The notes beneath the pieces were generated by a model. That model saw only the letters and a list, made by a program, of their open reading frames with translations, ran no database searches and was not told where the DNA came from. Source: Steinernema hermaphroditum (taxonomy: Eukaryota; Nematoda; Chromadorea; Rhabditida; Steinernematidae). From it: DNA of 64,000 nucleotides. Numbering within the stretch: the first letter of the stretch is position 1; the number at the start of each line of letters is the position of its first letter. This document shows, piece after piece, positions 54,503-64,000 of the stretch. The position numbers and the translations under genes are program-made. The stretch lies in NCBI GenBank assembly GCA_030435675.1, contig CM059621.1, positions 1,178,001 through 1,242,000 of the forward strand, read 5' to 3'.

Positions 54503-55423
54503 TTATTGAAGATAGTTATATTTGCATTTTACCATTCGTAAAAACTCCCTGGACTTCTCTTTGTATGGCTTGGTCACCACAATGGTCACAATGGTAGAAA
54601 CGAACGCGTAAGAAGAGACACCAATACCAGCGACAGCATAAATAAGTCGCATCACAGCGTTTCGCCGCTCCTGTGAGTAGTATGTGAACGTGAGGTCCGT
54701 CAAAAAGCATGCTGACAGCGGCACTACATCACAGACCACCACCGTCACCATCATCGACATAAAGTTTCTCCTGACCACTTTCACTAATTTCACAGTTTCT
54801 GACGACGTTGTCGATGTCGGACTTACAAGAGAACGACTTATTCTATGTAGTAAATACAAGCTCGCCACAGCATATGAACATAGGTGTGCCATGGAGACTG
54901 TGACAAGCAGAAAAAGTGTCAGACGGGGAGTGAAGTCCATACAAGTATCGCTGTCCATCAATTTGAAGTGAAATAGAAGGATAACGGTGCCTGGCGCCAG
55001 GGCGAACAAAGTCACATACAAGACCATTTTCTGATGGCGCAGATTCTGAATATAGTGCGGCCAAGAGATAGCCGCAGTGGCATAGAACAGTGTCGCAAGA
55101 AGTAGTTGCAGCTGCGCATAAAGAGAAATGATGAAAAAGGCGAGCACAGTAGCCGTGAGCTGATCAGGAAGGTAAGGACTGCTGAAGCATGAATGGATTC
55201 TGGAAACAGTAACTTCAGGAACCCACAAGATGCCGAAAACGATAGTATAAGACATGTTACAAAGCGAAATGGCGATTAAGTACCACCTATATGTGCGCAT
55301 CGAAGATGTCGAGTGAAAAAGTACCAGATAGAGAAAATAGGGTTCAATGATGAGGTCCAACGCCGCTGTAATGTGAGCGACTGCTCTGATTTCACTCAGC
55401 GAAATGTTAGTTGTGTTTCCCAT
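54503..55423 (-). CDS. Str-superfamily-like seven-TM chemoreceptor, single exon
   Basis: Intact 306-aa frame with seven hydrophobic segments. N-terminal TTNISL could be a glycosylation site. Marks of the superfamily: EPYFLYLVLFHSTSSMRTYRWYL at TM1-TM2 (the F-x-x-Y-L then S-x-x-M-R-T-Y-K/R-W-Y-L pattern of srh/sri-type receptors), LVKVVRRNFMSMMVTVVVCDVVP in loop 3-TM6, and TKPYKEKSREFLR after TM7. It has no close paralog in the window. Exact class is open. Expected in chemosensory membranes. Confidence 0.87.
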   Translation of the reverse strand: MGNTTNISLSEIRAVAHITAALDLIIEPYFLYLVLFHSTSSMRTYRWYLIAISLCNMSYTIVFGILWVPEVTVSRIHSCFSSPYLPDQLTATVLAFFIISLYAQLQLLLATLFYATAAISWPHYIQNLRHQKMVLYVTLFALAPGTVILLFHFKLMDSDTCMDFTPRLTLFLLVTVSMAHLCSYAVASLYLLHRISRSLVSPTSTTSSETVKLVKVVRRNFMSMMVTVVVCDVVPLSACFLTDLTFTYYSQERRNAVMRLIYAVAGIGVSSYAFVSTIVTIVVTKPYKEKSREFLRMVKCKYNYLQ

Positions 55424-56162
55424 GCCTTAGTACGCCATATGTAAGATTGGCTATGGGGCGCACAGACGGGTCGGATCTTCGATTAAAGCCGAGGGCTTTC
55501 TAGTGGAAAATTGATAGGCAGAAATGCCGTCCTGACGAGATAAACAAGATAATAGCAAACATGACGTAGGACTAACAGGCTGACTACAAAGTACTCCATT
55601 GTTTCTCACGTATCAGAAATGAAAAACAAACCATTTTTGGCCATGTGCCCTCTGTATAATAGGATTGGACGAATTGAGTTATGAAAGGCGCAACGGAACG
55701 TAGTAGTCGGCACAGACTTGTTATGTTCTGTGGTCGGTCAACATTTGCCAATTTCGAATATTGAAACGATAGTGCGATAGAAGCAACGGGTCATACCGTA
55801 CATAGCATGACACAAGAAAGGCGCGTGTCACAACGTAATCGCTTTTACTCATCTGGCTTGCTTCGGCGGTGGAGACCTCAGTGGAAAAAGGAAGCATCTC
55901 GGTGCCTCGGTTTAAAACTGGCGAACAGTCAAAATCTGGGAGAGCCGACAAACTAACAAAAAACCATAGATACAAAGCAAGTCATCGTCAATCAAGCCTA
56001 CCCTTGCCCATTTAACTGTCAAAGGGTATTGATAGGTGTCCAGGTGTCCGCATACGCCGACGCGCTTTGGTGGTTAGCTTTTGCTAATCTGTGTCTAGTT
56101 GTGTGCTAATTGTCAGGTTAATCGCAGTCGGAACTTTCGGAATGTCCCCCTCTCGATCACAT
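55424..56162. other. intergenic
   Basis: No supported feature. Confidence 0.4.
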
Positions 56163-57417
56163 TTATGGCTTAGTGACGGAAGGCACTGGAGTGACCTTCG
56201 GCATGCAGCACTTTGGTATCATCTTCAGAACGGCTTTCCTGTATGGAGCGATGAGGAGAACCACAACAAGGGAGTTGATTGTCGAGTGAAAGCTCATGCA
56301 AAGTTCCGTCAAGATGGCCATCTCTAAAACTCAACATAGAATATCTGATTGCACATAAAAACGATGTTTTCTAACTTATTTTTTTTACGTTGACACCCCC
56401 TTAAATTCTAATGTGACCTACCATTTATTATCTGCAGTTCGAAAATAAAGGCACAAAACGTCGTAGAAAGGGGAATGGCAAACAAGATAAAGGGCACGAT
56501 GGTCTGAAGCATGCCTGATTTCACGCAACCAGAGGGACTAATGCTAACCTGAACTGTTAAAGCTCTCATCAGTTGTATGTGGAGCCGATAAGTGTGCGCT
56601 GACATGACCGCTTCGTGCGCTCTGAACTGCTGATAGTGGCGGCAGTAAGCCAAGAGACAGCAAGTATCCATAGCAACGTCCAAGAGAGTGTAACAGTGGA
56701 AAATATCAGAAAGCCTTTTTTGCCATAGCCGACAATTGAAACGTTATCAAATAACGACATAAATTCTGGGTGGTTCTGCAAACGGCTATGTAAATTTTGT
56801 AAAAGCATTGATTACCTGCTGCACAAAATCCTTAAAGACATCCTCAGGAATGTGGCCAAGGAACCCAGCCGCCGACCATGAGCTCGGAGGCACTACCACA
56901 AGAACAGCAATCCCAGTCCAATATTTCCATTTCTTCATCTTTTGGCTGTTGATTTTCAGTTCATTGTACCGATAAATGAAGGCGAAGAGCTGGGAGACAA
57001 GATATTCGCCTACGCAAAAGGCACAAGCGATCTGAACGGAAGTTAGGAAAATTGATTATAAACTGCACCCACAATGCTGACTAAGCCAGCAGTAGGGCCC
57101 AATGTTTTGGCCAGACCGCCTGAACGTATTGCCAGAATCTCCATGATCAGCATCGGCAACGAAATTACCTCCGTCACTAAATCGCTGAGAAATGTCCACA
57201 ACTAAAGTGTTGTTTAATATGCAACGAGACATCCTTCACTTGCCGATATATTAAGAAGCACGAACTTGTAAGCTTTGAAACATTTTGGCGATTTGTAAAG
57301 TATTAGATAAACAGTGAATATGTTCAGTAGAAAGGCGACAAACACATTTCCCATTATAATCCAGCGAAAAATGTCAAATCTGTTTTGATATTCCTGCACA
57401 ATAAGTCCGTCCAACAT
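56163..57417 (-). pseudogene. Str-superfamily receptor (six exons), frameshift in exon 4
   Basis: Exons 57244-57417, 57073-57201, 56816-57031, 56549-56775, 56422-56503, 56163-56323. Exon 1 has the superfamily start NIFTVYLILYKSPKCFKAYKF; exon 4 has TYRLHIQLMRALTVQ; exon 5 TIVPFILFAIPL; exon 6 NSLVVVLLIAPYRKAVLKMI. Exon 4 is 227 nt against 228 nt in the paralog at 58.6 kb: one A is missing at about 56638 (ATCAGCAG against ATCAAGCAG), which breaks the frame. Intron 1 begins GCAAGT, a GC-AG intron shared with the paralog. The ATG at 57417 follows directly on a TTTGCAG acceptor. Confidence 0.85.
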
Positions 57418-57954
57418 CTGCAAAACCGAAGATCATATTGGACAAAGTCAGAAGACCAACTGTTTGCAATGGAACAAAATCGAAAACGTTTAAGACACGT
57501 GGGAAAAGCTGATCAGAATTTGAATGAGGAATCTAATGTCAGCAGACAATGAAAACAATACATATAAAAACAAAAGAAATAATTATTCGGCTGAGAGCAA
57601 CAACAGCCAATTGACTTAAAAGGTTTATATTTCACCACTATAATCAGCGTTCTGAGGCCAAACAAACAGTATCCTCCCATATTCATTTGAACGGCGAGAG
57701 GTTTAAAGCGAAGCCCTAGGGTTGGGATGTAGCATAGTAGCCGTAATAAGGACCTAAGATGTTCGACGACTTCGGGGAGCCAGCGAGCCGGCCGACCTGG
57801 TGTTTCCCAGATCAAGAAAAAGCCCATATAAATGACATGAACTGACAGATCTTATTCTTGCATGACTGAAATCTTGTCGATTGCACTTCATTCATACGTT
57901 GGTCTGTTATGTTTTCTGCGTACATTTATGGCTTATAATACGTACTCATCGGTG
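57418..57954. other. upstream flank of the broken Str-type receptor
   Basis: About 150 nt match the flank of the paralog (59.89-60.07 kb), including ACAAAAGAA-TAATTATT. Beyond that the two differ. A 104-codon minus frame here has no motif. Confidence 0.4.
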
Positions 57955-58290
57955 TGACGCCATCGGTGTAACGAAGTGTGATGGGCATGAAGCCTAAGCT
58001 AATGGGGTCGTCGTCTTGAGCTCCGACATCGCACCTCCATACCGACAAAAGAAGAGAAGCGATGACCACGGCGTGATGTTTATCTTCCTCGTGCTTTCTG
58101 AGACGCCCCTCACGGCAAGAGCCGTTGATTAAAGAGTATAAGCTCGGTAGCTCGACCAACTCCTGACCAGATATCTCTCTCAAAGATCGTCGAATAGTAA
58201 TAGCACATTTAGTGAGAACGTATCAGAAAAGCTTCTTGGCAGGACGATGAAATTAGGGGTCCCTGATGTTTCATGCCTTGCGAGGGCCGG
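57955..58290 (-). repeat. repeat A fragment
   Basis: Read on minus it keeps GATCGTCCCGGCCCTCGCAAGG and AGCTCAAGACGACGACCCC, and ends with ACGGCTCTTGCCGTGAGG, a degenerate hairpin. Confidence 0.45.
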
Positions 58291-58524
58291 GACGATCGTT
58301 GTTCCAATAACATATCTCGTGTTCATAACAGTGCATTCATACCTCGTTCTTTTATGGCTTACAATGGAAACATCCGAAGTGTCCGCCTTGTGTCAAGCTG
58401 AAAATTGGCACAAAAAAAATGGTAGGCTGTCATTAGTGAGGGTGAATCTTGAAAAGGGCGTCGGCTTATATACACACCTGATCATATAAATACACTTCGA
58501 AAGTTACGCTACCTGCCGATATTG

Positions 58525-58608
58525 CGAGCTCTGCCTACACGGTTAACCCGGTACGTCCCTCACCTAGCAATGTGCAGGCCAGGTTCGACTCTCCCGGTGT
58601 TAATATTT
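58525..58608 (+). repeat. tRNA-related SINE-like fragment
   Basis: CCCGGTACGTCCCTCACC, then CAATGTGCAGGCC and the B-box-like GGTTCGACTC, ending before a T-rich tail. The layout matches 6.76-6.85 kb; T-stem pairing fails, so it is not a tRNA gene. Confidence 0.35.
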
Positions 58609-58618
58609 ATTTTTCGTC

Positions 58619-59888
58619 TCATTTAGCACACGTACTCATCGGTGTCACGGAAGAAGGTGAAGTGCCTTTCCACATACAGCACTTTGGTATCATCTTCAGA
58701 ACGGCTTTCCTGTATGGAGCGATGAGGAGAACCACAGCAAGGGAGTTGATTGTCTAGTGAAAGCTCATGCAAAGTTCCGACAACATGGTCATCTCTAAAA
58801 CTCAACATAGAATATCTGATAACACATAAAAACGATGTTCAATAACTCGATTTTAACAGTGATACCACTATAAATTCTACCATAGCTTACCGCCCATTAT
58901 CCTGAGTTCGAAAACAAAGGCACAGAAGGTGATAGAAAGGGGAATGGCAAATAAGATGAAAGGCACGACGGTCTGAAGTATGTCTGATTTCACGCAGCCA
59001 GAGTGACTAATGCTAACCTGAACTGTTAAAGCTCTCATTAGTTGTATGTGGAGCCGATAAGTGTGCGCTGACATGACCGCTTCGTGCGCTCTCAACTGCT
59101 TGATAGTGGCGGCAGTAAGCCAAGAGACAGCAAGTATCCATAGCAACGTCCAAGAGAGTGTAACAGTGGAAAATATCAGAAAGCCTTTTTTGCCATAGCC
59201 GACAATTGAAACGTTATCAAATAACGACATAAATTCTGGGTGGTTCTGCAAACGGTTATGTAAATTTTATGAAAATATTTAATACCTCTTTTACAAAATC
59301 CTTAAAGGCATCCTCAGGAATGTGGCCAAGGCCCATAGCAGCCGACCATGAGCTCGGAGGCACTACCACAAGAAAAGCAATCCCAGCCCAATATTTCCAT
59401 TTCTTCATCTTTTGGCTGTTGATTTTCAGTTCATTGTAGCGGTAAATGAAAGCGATGAGTTGGGAGACAAGATATTCGCATACGCAAAAGGCACAAGCGA
59501 TCTGAAAGGAAAATTAAACAAGTTGATTATAAAATGCACTCACAATGCTGGCTAAACCAACAGTTGGACCTAGTGGTTTTGCCAGACCGCCTGAATATAT
59601 TGACAGAATCTCCATGACGATCATCGGCAACGAAATTACCCCCGTCACCACATCGCTGAGAAATGTCCACAACTAAAGTGTCCTTTAATATGCAACCAGA
59701 CAGCCTTCACTTGCCGAAATATTAAGAAGCACAAATTTGTAAGCTTTGAAACATTTTGGCGATTTGTAAAGTATTAGATAAACAGTGAATATGTTCAGTA
59801 GAAAGGCGACGAACACATTTCCCATTATAATCCAGCGAAAAATGTCAAATCTGTTTTGATATTCCTGCGGATTAACTTCTTCTAACAT
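58619..59888 (-). pseudogene. Str-superfamily receptor (six exons), stop in exon 6
   Basis: Paralog of the copy at 57417 with the same exon plan: 59715-59888, 59544-59672, 59286-59501, 59018-59245, 58891-58972, 58619-58794. Exon 4 is in frame here, but in exon 6 the TM7 segment carries TAG (58754-58756) where the sister copy has TCG, just before ACAATCAAC (TINSLAVVLLIAPYRKAV). Loss of most of TM7 would result. Intron 1 is GC-AG (GCAAGT at 59714). Frames otherwise sum to 335 codons. A very recent pseudogene, or a null allele of the sequenced strain. Confidence 0.85.
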
Positions 59889-60604
59889 CTGCAAATCTTA
59901 AGATCGTATTGGACGTAATCAGAAGACCAACTATTGGCAACGGAAGAGAAGGGAAAGCTTTTGAGACATGTGGGAAAAAAAGCTGATTAGGATTGAGGCA
60001 TCGAATGTACTTAGACAATGTAAGCAATACATACGAAAACAAAAGAAGTAATTATTGGGCTGACAGCGAGGATGTAAACATGTTCTATTTTCTCACGATC
60101 CATTCACGTGTGCCAACGATATTAGACGCTATTGTGGATACTTGTTCTTAAACTTCTTCTTCTTGATAAGTTTACCGCCTACGTTTGCCTATCATGATTG
60201 TATCGGCGTATGGAGATTGAATGAAGAACATAAATTGTCAGTTTCTCACACCTGTCATCAAAAAGACCCAATGTTTTTCGAGCCAATGTGATCGTAATGT
60301 CACATCGTGGTCAAAAGAGTCGTCCCACTGAGTCATCTCGTGACGTCGGTTTCTCACCGCTGTAGGTATCCCTCTTCACCATCCCTGGCTTGTATTCTGT
60401 CGATAGATAAAAGGTTTAAATGAGAGCTCCTTAGAAGCCGCAGAATCGAGAGTTGCTGCTACCCGTTTCTACACCGAAGGGTCCGTTGGTGTCTATGTAT
60501 CTATGCGCGCAGGAGCGGTGGAGTTCGATTATTGGGAGAGAGGACGGATCAAAGGCGGCGTCAAACCGATCCCGTCTGATTCTGAATAAAACAAATTCTC
60601 AATG
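59889..60604. other. intergenic
   Basis: First ~190 nt are the duplicated upstream flank; the rest has no recognised feature. Confidence 0.4.
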
Positions 60605-61115
60605 TGTCATCTCACTCTTGTCGCGGTGGCGAGCGGTCGCTCCCTCCGGTCGCTCTCCGAGTGTCCAGTTGGTCTGATGGTAAATCCTGTGGCAGTTGTG
60701 AGTTTTCCGGCTTCCAGATGGAATTGGGGCACCCGGAAGCCGTAGTCCTACCACCGCTGACAAACAAGATGTCCGACGCCAGGAATCCGGCTGCGTATGA
60801 TGTCACCCTGAAGGTCGCCGACGCTCTGAGGACCACCGAAGACGCAATTTCCGGACCACGAACTCATCTCTCCGAAGAAGATGCGAGCTCAAAAGCCTCC
60901 TCTGTGCCGCAAACGTCCCGAGAAGAAGAAGTTCTACGGCCATTTCCGAAGTTTTGCCGTCTCTCACATGCCCCGTCAAGTGCGCCGTCTCCGACCGGTT
61001 CGACATCCACGCCGCTCCAGGGATGAAGCCGGCTGTAACGAGACATCCTCTGTTTGCCGATTATTCGGTGTCGTGCAAGGCGTAAGCCTTTGATTCACGA
61101 AATAAACTCGTAAAC
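60605..61115 (+). repeat. repeat A copy 6 (sub-family with GAAGCCGTAGTCC)
   Basis: Ends with GCAAGGCGTAAGCCTTTGAT and GAAATAAACTCGTAAACTCG like copies 2 and 5, while its middle part follows the 29.34 and 32.2 kb fragments. A 140-codon frame in it is not supported as a gene. Confidence 0.7.
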
Positions 61116-61465
61116 TCGCAATGTGCCACACCAATTGAGGAGAGTAGTTCACTACCAGTATGTCTTTGGTACCACTAGCTCATCCTTTAGTTGATTGGGT
61201 GAGACGTGAATACAAATGATTTCATGAGCACTAATGTTGCCATCTACAGGGCTATAGTGTCTCCAGTTGAAAGACCGGTTGGTGTTTACCATTCACATGT
61301 GTTTACCACCGGTAGCCTTGGGGGCCTTGCTGCTCACATGTCGGCTTTGCCCTTAGATGATAACGGGTGCCAATATGCACAGCCGCACACGGCAACTCTG
61401 TACAATGCAAAACGACACATGCTGTTTTTTTATTTACATGCTACTTTATGCGTGCAATACGTACA
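61116..61465. other. intergenic
   Basis: 3' flank of the receptor at 62425. A CAACTGGTTGGTGTTTACC-like direct repeat near 61.27-61.31 kb is the only feature noticed. Confidence 0.35.
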
Positions 61466-62425
61466 CTATACAACATTGAATATGGCGCCGATTTTGTTCT
61501 GGAGACGTAATCTGGCCACTGATTTTCGAGCAGCTTGTCGATAAGGTTTAAAAGCAGCGACGGAAAGAATTGAAAAAATAGTTCCATGATTGTAAACGAA
61601 CACAAAGTTAATTAACGCCACAGTGTATCCAATTTCCGGGCTTCTCATTGACCGTTCCAACTGCGTTTCGATACTAATCGCTACCAATGGGGTGTAGGTG
61701 AATAAGATGGGAACAGCGGTGAGCACAGCCAGATATATTTGAAATTTTCGATGAAGCTCCATAGTTTGAATGCTGCAGAAGTGGCTCATTTTCCTCAACT
61801 GGTACGTTAGTAGAATTGAGCAAGCGATGGTGATTGCTGCAGTCACTGCGACAATTCCAATCCATGACATTGCGAAAGCCGCTCGGAATGATGAACCAGG
61901 TTGCCAACAGAAGACCCCTTTCCGACCTGGAGGCATCTCTTTAAACTGGTAGTCGTCGTAGAGTATGATATAGCCCAGCTTGTTGATGACATTAATGCCG
62001 GTAAGAAATAGGTGGATTAGAATTAGGAATGCAATACCCCACTTTCGGCTTGTTCTCGCTATCCAATGTGGCTTTACCACGGACAAATACTGATACGGAA
62101 AGGCAAATAAGGATGCGATGACGGAGTTCAAGATGCATGTGGCGTAACAGTAGTATATGGAATGGAACACTAGTTCGCTTTCAGTTATAAGGCTTATGAG
62201 GCCTTCAGCGCGATAGCATTCATAAGGCAGGACAGGGTGAAGAGTGATAAACGCCCCGAAGAAGCTTCCAAGTAGGTCCCATATCATAACGTTCAATATC
62301 AAGACTGGAAGTGATTGCATATTGGTCGGTGAGTGATGATAGACAATATACATGCTGAACAGGTTTACAGGAATGGAAACGGAAGAGCTTATGTCCAGTA
62401 GTATGTTGTAGATAAGGGAACTCAT
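61466..62425 (-). CDS. Str-superfamily-like seven-TM chemoreceptor, single exon
   Basis: 319 aa from the ATG at 62425. The frame is open 117 codons further upstream, but that part is not conserved with the sister gene, whose homology begins at the corresponding ATG. Marks: LLDISSSVSIPVNLFSMYIVYHHSPTNMQ at TM1 (S-P-x-x-M pattern of srh/sri-type receptors), VMIWDLLGSFFGAF, CYATCILNSVIASLFAFPYQ in TM3, ELHRKFQIYLAVLTAVPILFTYTP in TM6, and AAFKPYRQAARKS after TM7. Intact. Tandem sister of the gene at 63910. Confidence 0.9.
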   Translation of the reverse strand: MSSLIYNILLDISSSVSIPVNLFSMYIVYHHSPTNMQSLPVLILNVMIWDLLGSFFGAFITLHPVLPYECYRAEGLISLITESELVFHSIYYCYATCILNSVIASLFAFPYQYLSVVKPHWIARTSRKWGIAFLILIHLFLTGINVINKLGYIILYDDYQFKEMPPGRKGVFCWQPGSSFRAAFAMSWIGIVAVTAAITIACSILLTYQLRKMSHFCSIQTMELHRKFQIYLAVLTAVPILFTYTPLVAISIETQLERSMRSPEIGYTVALINFVFVYNHGTIFSILSVAAFKPYRQAARKSVARLRLQNKIGAIFNVV

Positions 62426-62941
62426 TCTTTGCGACACAAAACAAACACAAGAGAACTGAAAATGTATGGTTGGCAGACGTTGTGCCGTAAAACGGAATGT
62501 TTCTCGAATAACAAGAAACAAAAACCGACAGTTTGTAATTAAAGGCAATGGGAAGGTGACCTCAACGGGATAGACCACGTAAACAGAAGGAATACTTACC
62601 ACAGGAGGAAGGGTATTTGAGATCAGTCCATTGGGTAGTCGGACGAATTTAGCGCGCACTTTCCGTAGTGTAAAGCTTGCATAGTGGCCAAAAGCAAGGC
62701 GCCAAAGAGAGCTTGGTTCTCGTACGGTTTGACTTTTACCTATTCCGCGCGTTAAAAAACGACGCGGTAGATTCACCCACCCCTGTCGAGGATCTGCTGC
62801 GGTAAGGACTCATACAGCTCTCGGATTCGCTGAGATTGAATATGGAAATCCACCACCGAAGGCGTCCATCACTGAAGTGTGGGCAAACGGTAAGAGTGAC
62901 GTGAAAGACAACATCAAAAGACCGCTTTTATTACACAATTA
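62426..62941. other. spacer between tandem receptors
   Basis: Holds the promoter of the downstream gene and the 3' UTR of the upstream one. The open frame across it is not conserved. Confidence 0.4.
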
Positions 62942-63910
62942 CTATTTATGCATGTGAGTCATAGTTGTCATCACAATGACCTTGTTCTGTCTACAGATTT
63001 TTGTCAACAATTTGCGAACAGCTTGACGATAGGGCTTGAATGTGGCGATGCAGAGAATGGAAAAAACAGTGCCATGGTTGTATACAAAAACAAAGTTCAC
63101 TAGAGCGCCAATGTAGACTTGTTCCGGATTCGTCGCTGATCTGTCTAACTGCGCTCCGATGCTTATCGCTACCAAAGGGGTATAGGTGAACATGATGGGA
63201 ACAGCTGTTATGACAGCCAGATAGCGTTGGAATTTTCTATGGAGATCCATGGTTTGAGCGTTACATAGGTGAGCCATTTTTCGAAATTGACGCCTCAGGA
63301 GAAGGGAGCAAGCGATTGTGATTATTGCAGTCGCTGTGACAATTCCGATCCATGACATAGCGAAAGCCGCTCGGAATGATGAACCAGGTTGCCAACAGAA
63401 GACGCCTTTCCGAGGAGGCTTCTCTTTAAACTGATAGTCGTCGTACCGTAGGATATAGCCCAACTTGTTGACGACGTTAATGCCGGTAAGAAATATGTGG
63501 ATTACAATTAGGAATGCAATACCCCACTTTCGGCTTATTCTCGATATCGAATGTGGCTTTACTACGGACAAATACTGATACGGAAAGGCAAATAAGGATG
63601 CGATGACGGAGTTCAAGATGCATGTGGCGTAACAGTAGTATATGGAATGGAACACTAGTTCGCTTTCAGTTATGAGACTTATGAGGCCTTCAGCGCGATA
63701 GCATTCATAAGGCAGGACAGGGTGAAGATTGACAAATGCCCCGAAGAAGCTTCCAAGTAGGTCCCATATCATAACGTTCAATATCAAGACTGGAAGTGAT
63801 TGCATATTGGTTGGTGAGTGATAGTAGACAATGTACATCCCGAAGAGATTAATAGGGATGGAAATGGCGGAACTTATGTCCAGTAGTATGTCGTAGAGCG
63901 GATAGTTCAT
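62942..63910 (-). CDS. Str-superfamily-like seven-TM chemoreceptor, single exon
   Basis: 322 aa from the ATG at 63910 (MNYPLYDILLDISSAISIP). Nearly the same as the sister at 62425 through TM2-TM4 (LPVLILNVMIWDLLGSFFGA, YECYRAEGLISLITESELVF) and more diverged in loop 3 and the C-terminus (RKLLTKICRQNKVIVMTT). Ends with FKPYRQAVRKL, the superfamily TM7 exit. Intact chemosensory GPCR; gene conversion in the first half is likely given the uneven identity. Confidence 0.9.
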   Translation of the reverse strand: MNYPLYDILLDISSAISIPINLFGMYIVYYHSPTNMQSLPVLILNVMIWDLLGSFFGAFVNLHPVLPYECYRAEGLISLITESELVFHSIYYCYATCILNSVIASLFAFPYQYLSVVKPHSISRISRKWGIAFLIVIHIFLTGINVVNKLGYILRYDDYQFKEKPPRKGVFCWQPGSSFRAAFAMSWIGIVTATAIITIACSLLLRRQFRKMAHLCNAQTMDLHRKFQRYLAVITAVPIMFTYTPLVAISIGAQLDRSATNPEQVYIGALVNFVFVYNHGTVFSILCIATFKPYRQAVRKLLTKICRQNKVIVMTTMTHMHK

Positions 63911-64000
63911 TGTTTTCGATCGAGACCAAATGAGGAAATGAAAATGAGTGGTTTGTAGACGTAGAGTCGACCTGGAGCACAACGCTGTGTGAATAACAAG

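Noticed and set aside
57513..57827. 104-codon minus-strand frame upstream of the broken Str receptor
   Set aside because: Not conserved in the flank of the tandem paralog; no recognisable domain.
60604..61026. 140-codon frame near the end of the window
   Set aside because: Within repeat A copy 6, without a motif, and not kept in the sister fragments.
62426..62776. 117-codon N-terminal extension of the receptor at 62425
   Set aside because: Not conserved with the sister gene, whose homology starts at the ATG; treated as 5' flank.
1..64000. CRISPR arrays, operon-type ribosome binding sites, rho-independent terminators
   Set aside because: The window is eukaryotic (short GT-AG introns, nematode gene families); no regularly spaced repeat array was seen.

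Overview
The window is nuclear DNA of a nematode, most likely a clade V (Rhabditina-type) worm with compact genes. The evidence is a cuticle collagen, an MLT-10-type moulting protein, four or five kinds of nematode-only chemoreceptor, introns of about 38-50 nt, and an SL1-like spliced-leader RNA. Nothing prokaryotic or viral was seen. Exon models were built by hand from splice sites, frame continuity and comparison between paralogs inside the window.

Layout. 0.4-4.6 kb: cuticle collagen and an 8-exon mlt-10-like gene, both on the minus strand. 5.6-7.6 kb: a 7-exon F-box gene (plus). 8.3-26.9 kb: an array of single-exon 7TM receptors ('family 1E'), with three apparently intact genes (18.5, 20.5, 22.9 kb), four broken copies or fragments and one frameshifted copy on the opposite strand. 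It is interrupted by a Tc1-like MITE, a LINE remnant, segmental duplications and a ~0.6 kb dispersed repeat ('repeat A'). 27.2-28.5 kb: a complete 6-exon Srt receptor. 30.2-52.0 kb: an array of three-exon rhodopsin-like receptors ('family 3E'), first six units on minus, last three on plus, with an SL1-like RNA gene at 33.1 kb, a truncated F-box-related gene, a broken mariner transposase, a pair of 151-bp direct repeats and a 430-bp palindromic MITE. 52.7-53.1 kb: a secreted two-domain TIL protease inhibitor. 54.5-63.9 kb: Str-superfamily receptors on minus: one single-exon gene, two six-exon paralogs that are both broken at different places, and two single-exon paralogs.

Functionally this is chemosensory-receptor territory shaped by tandem duplication and rapid loss, next to conserved cuticle/moulting genes. 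Short trans-splice-like acceptors directly before the AUG of several receptor genes fit SL trans-splicing, and an SL1-like RNA gene lies in the same window. The best candidates for something undescribed are the SL1-variant gene, an orphan first exon that may be an alternative N-terminus, a 180-bp perfectly repeated block coding a small membrane-like peptide, and the repeat A family with its hairpin plus AATAAA tail.
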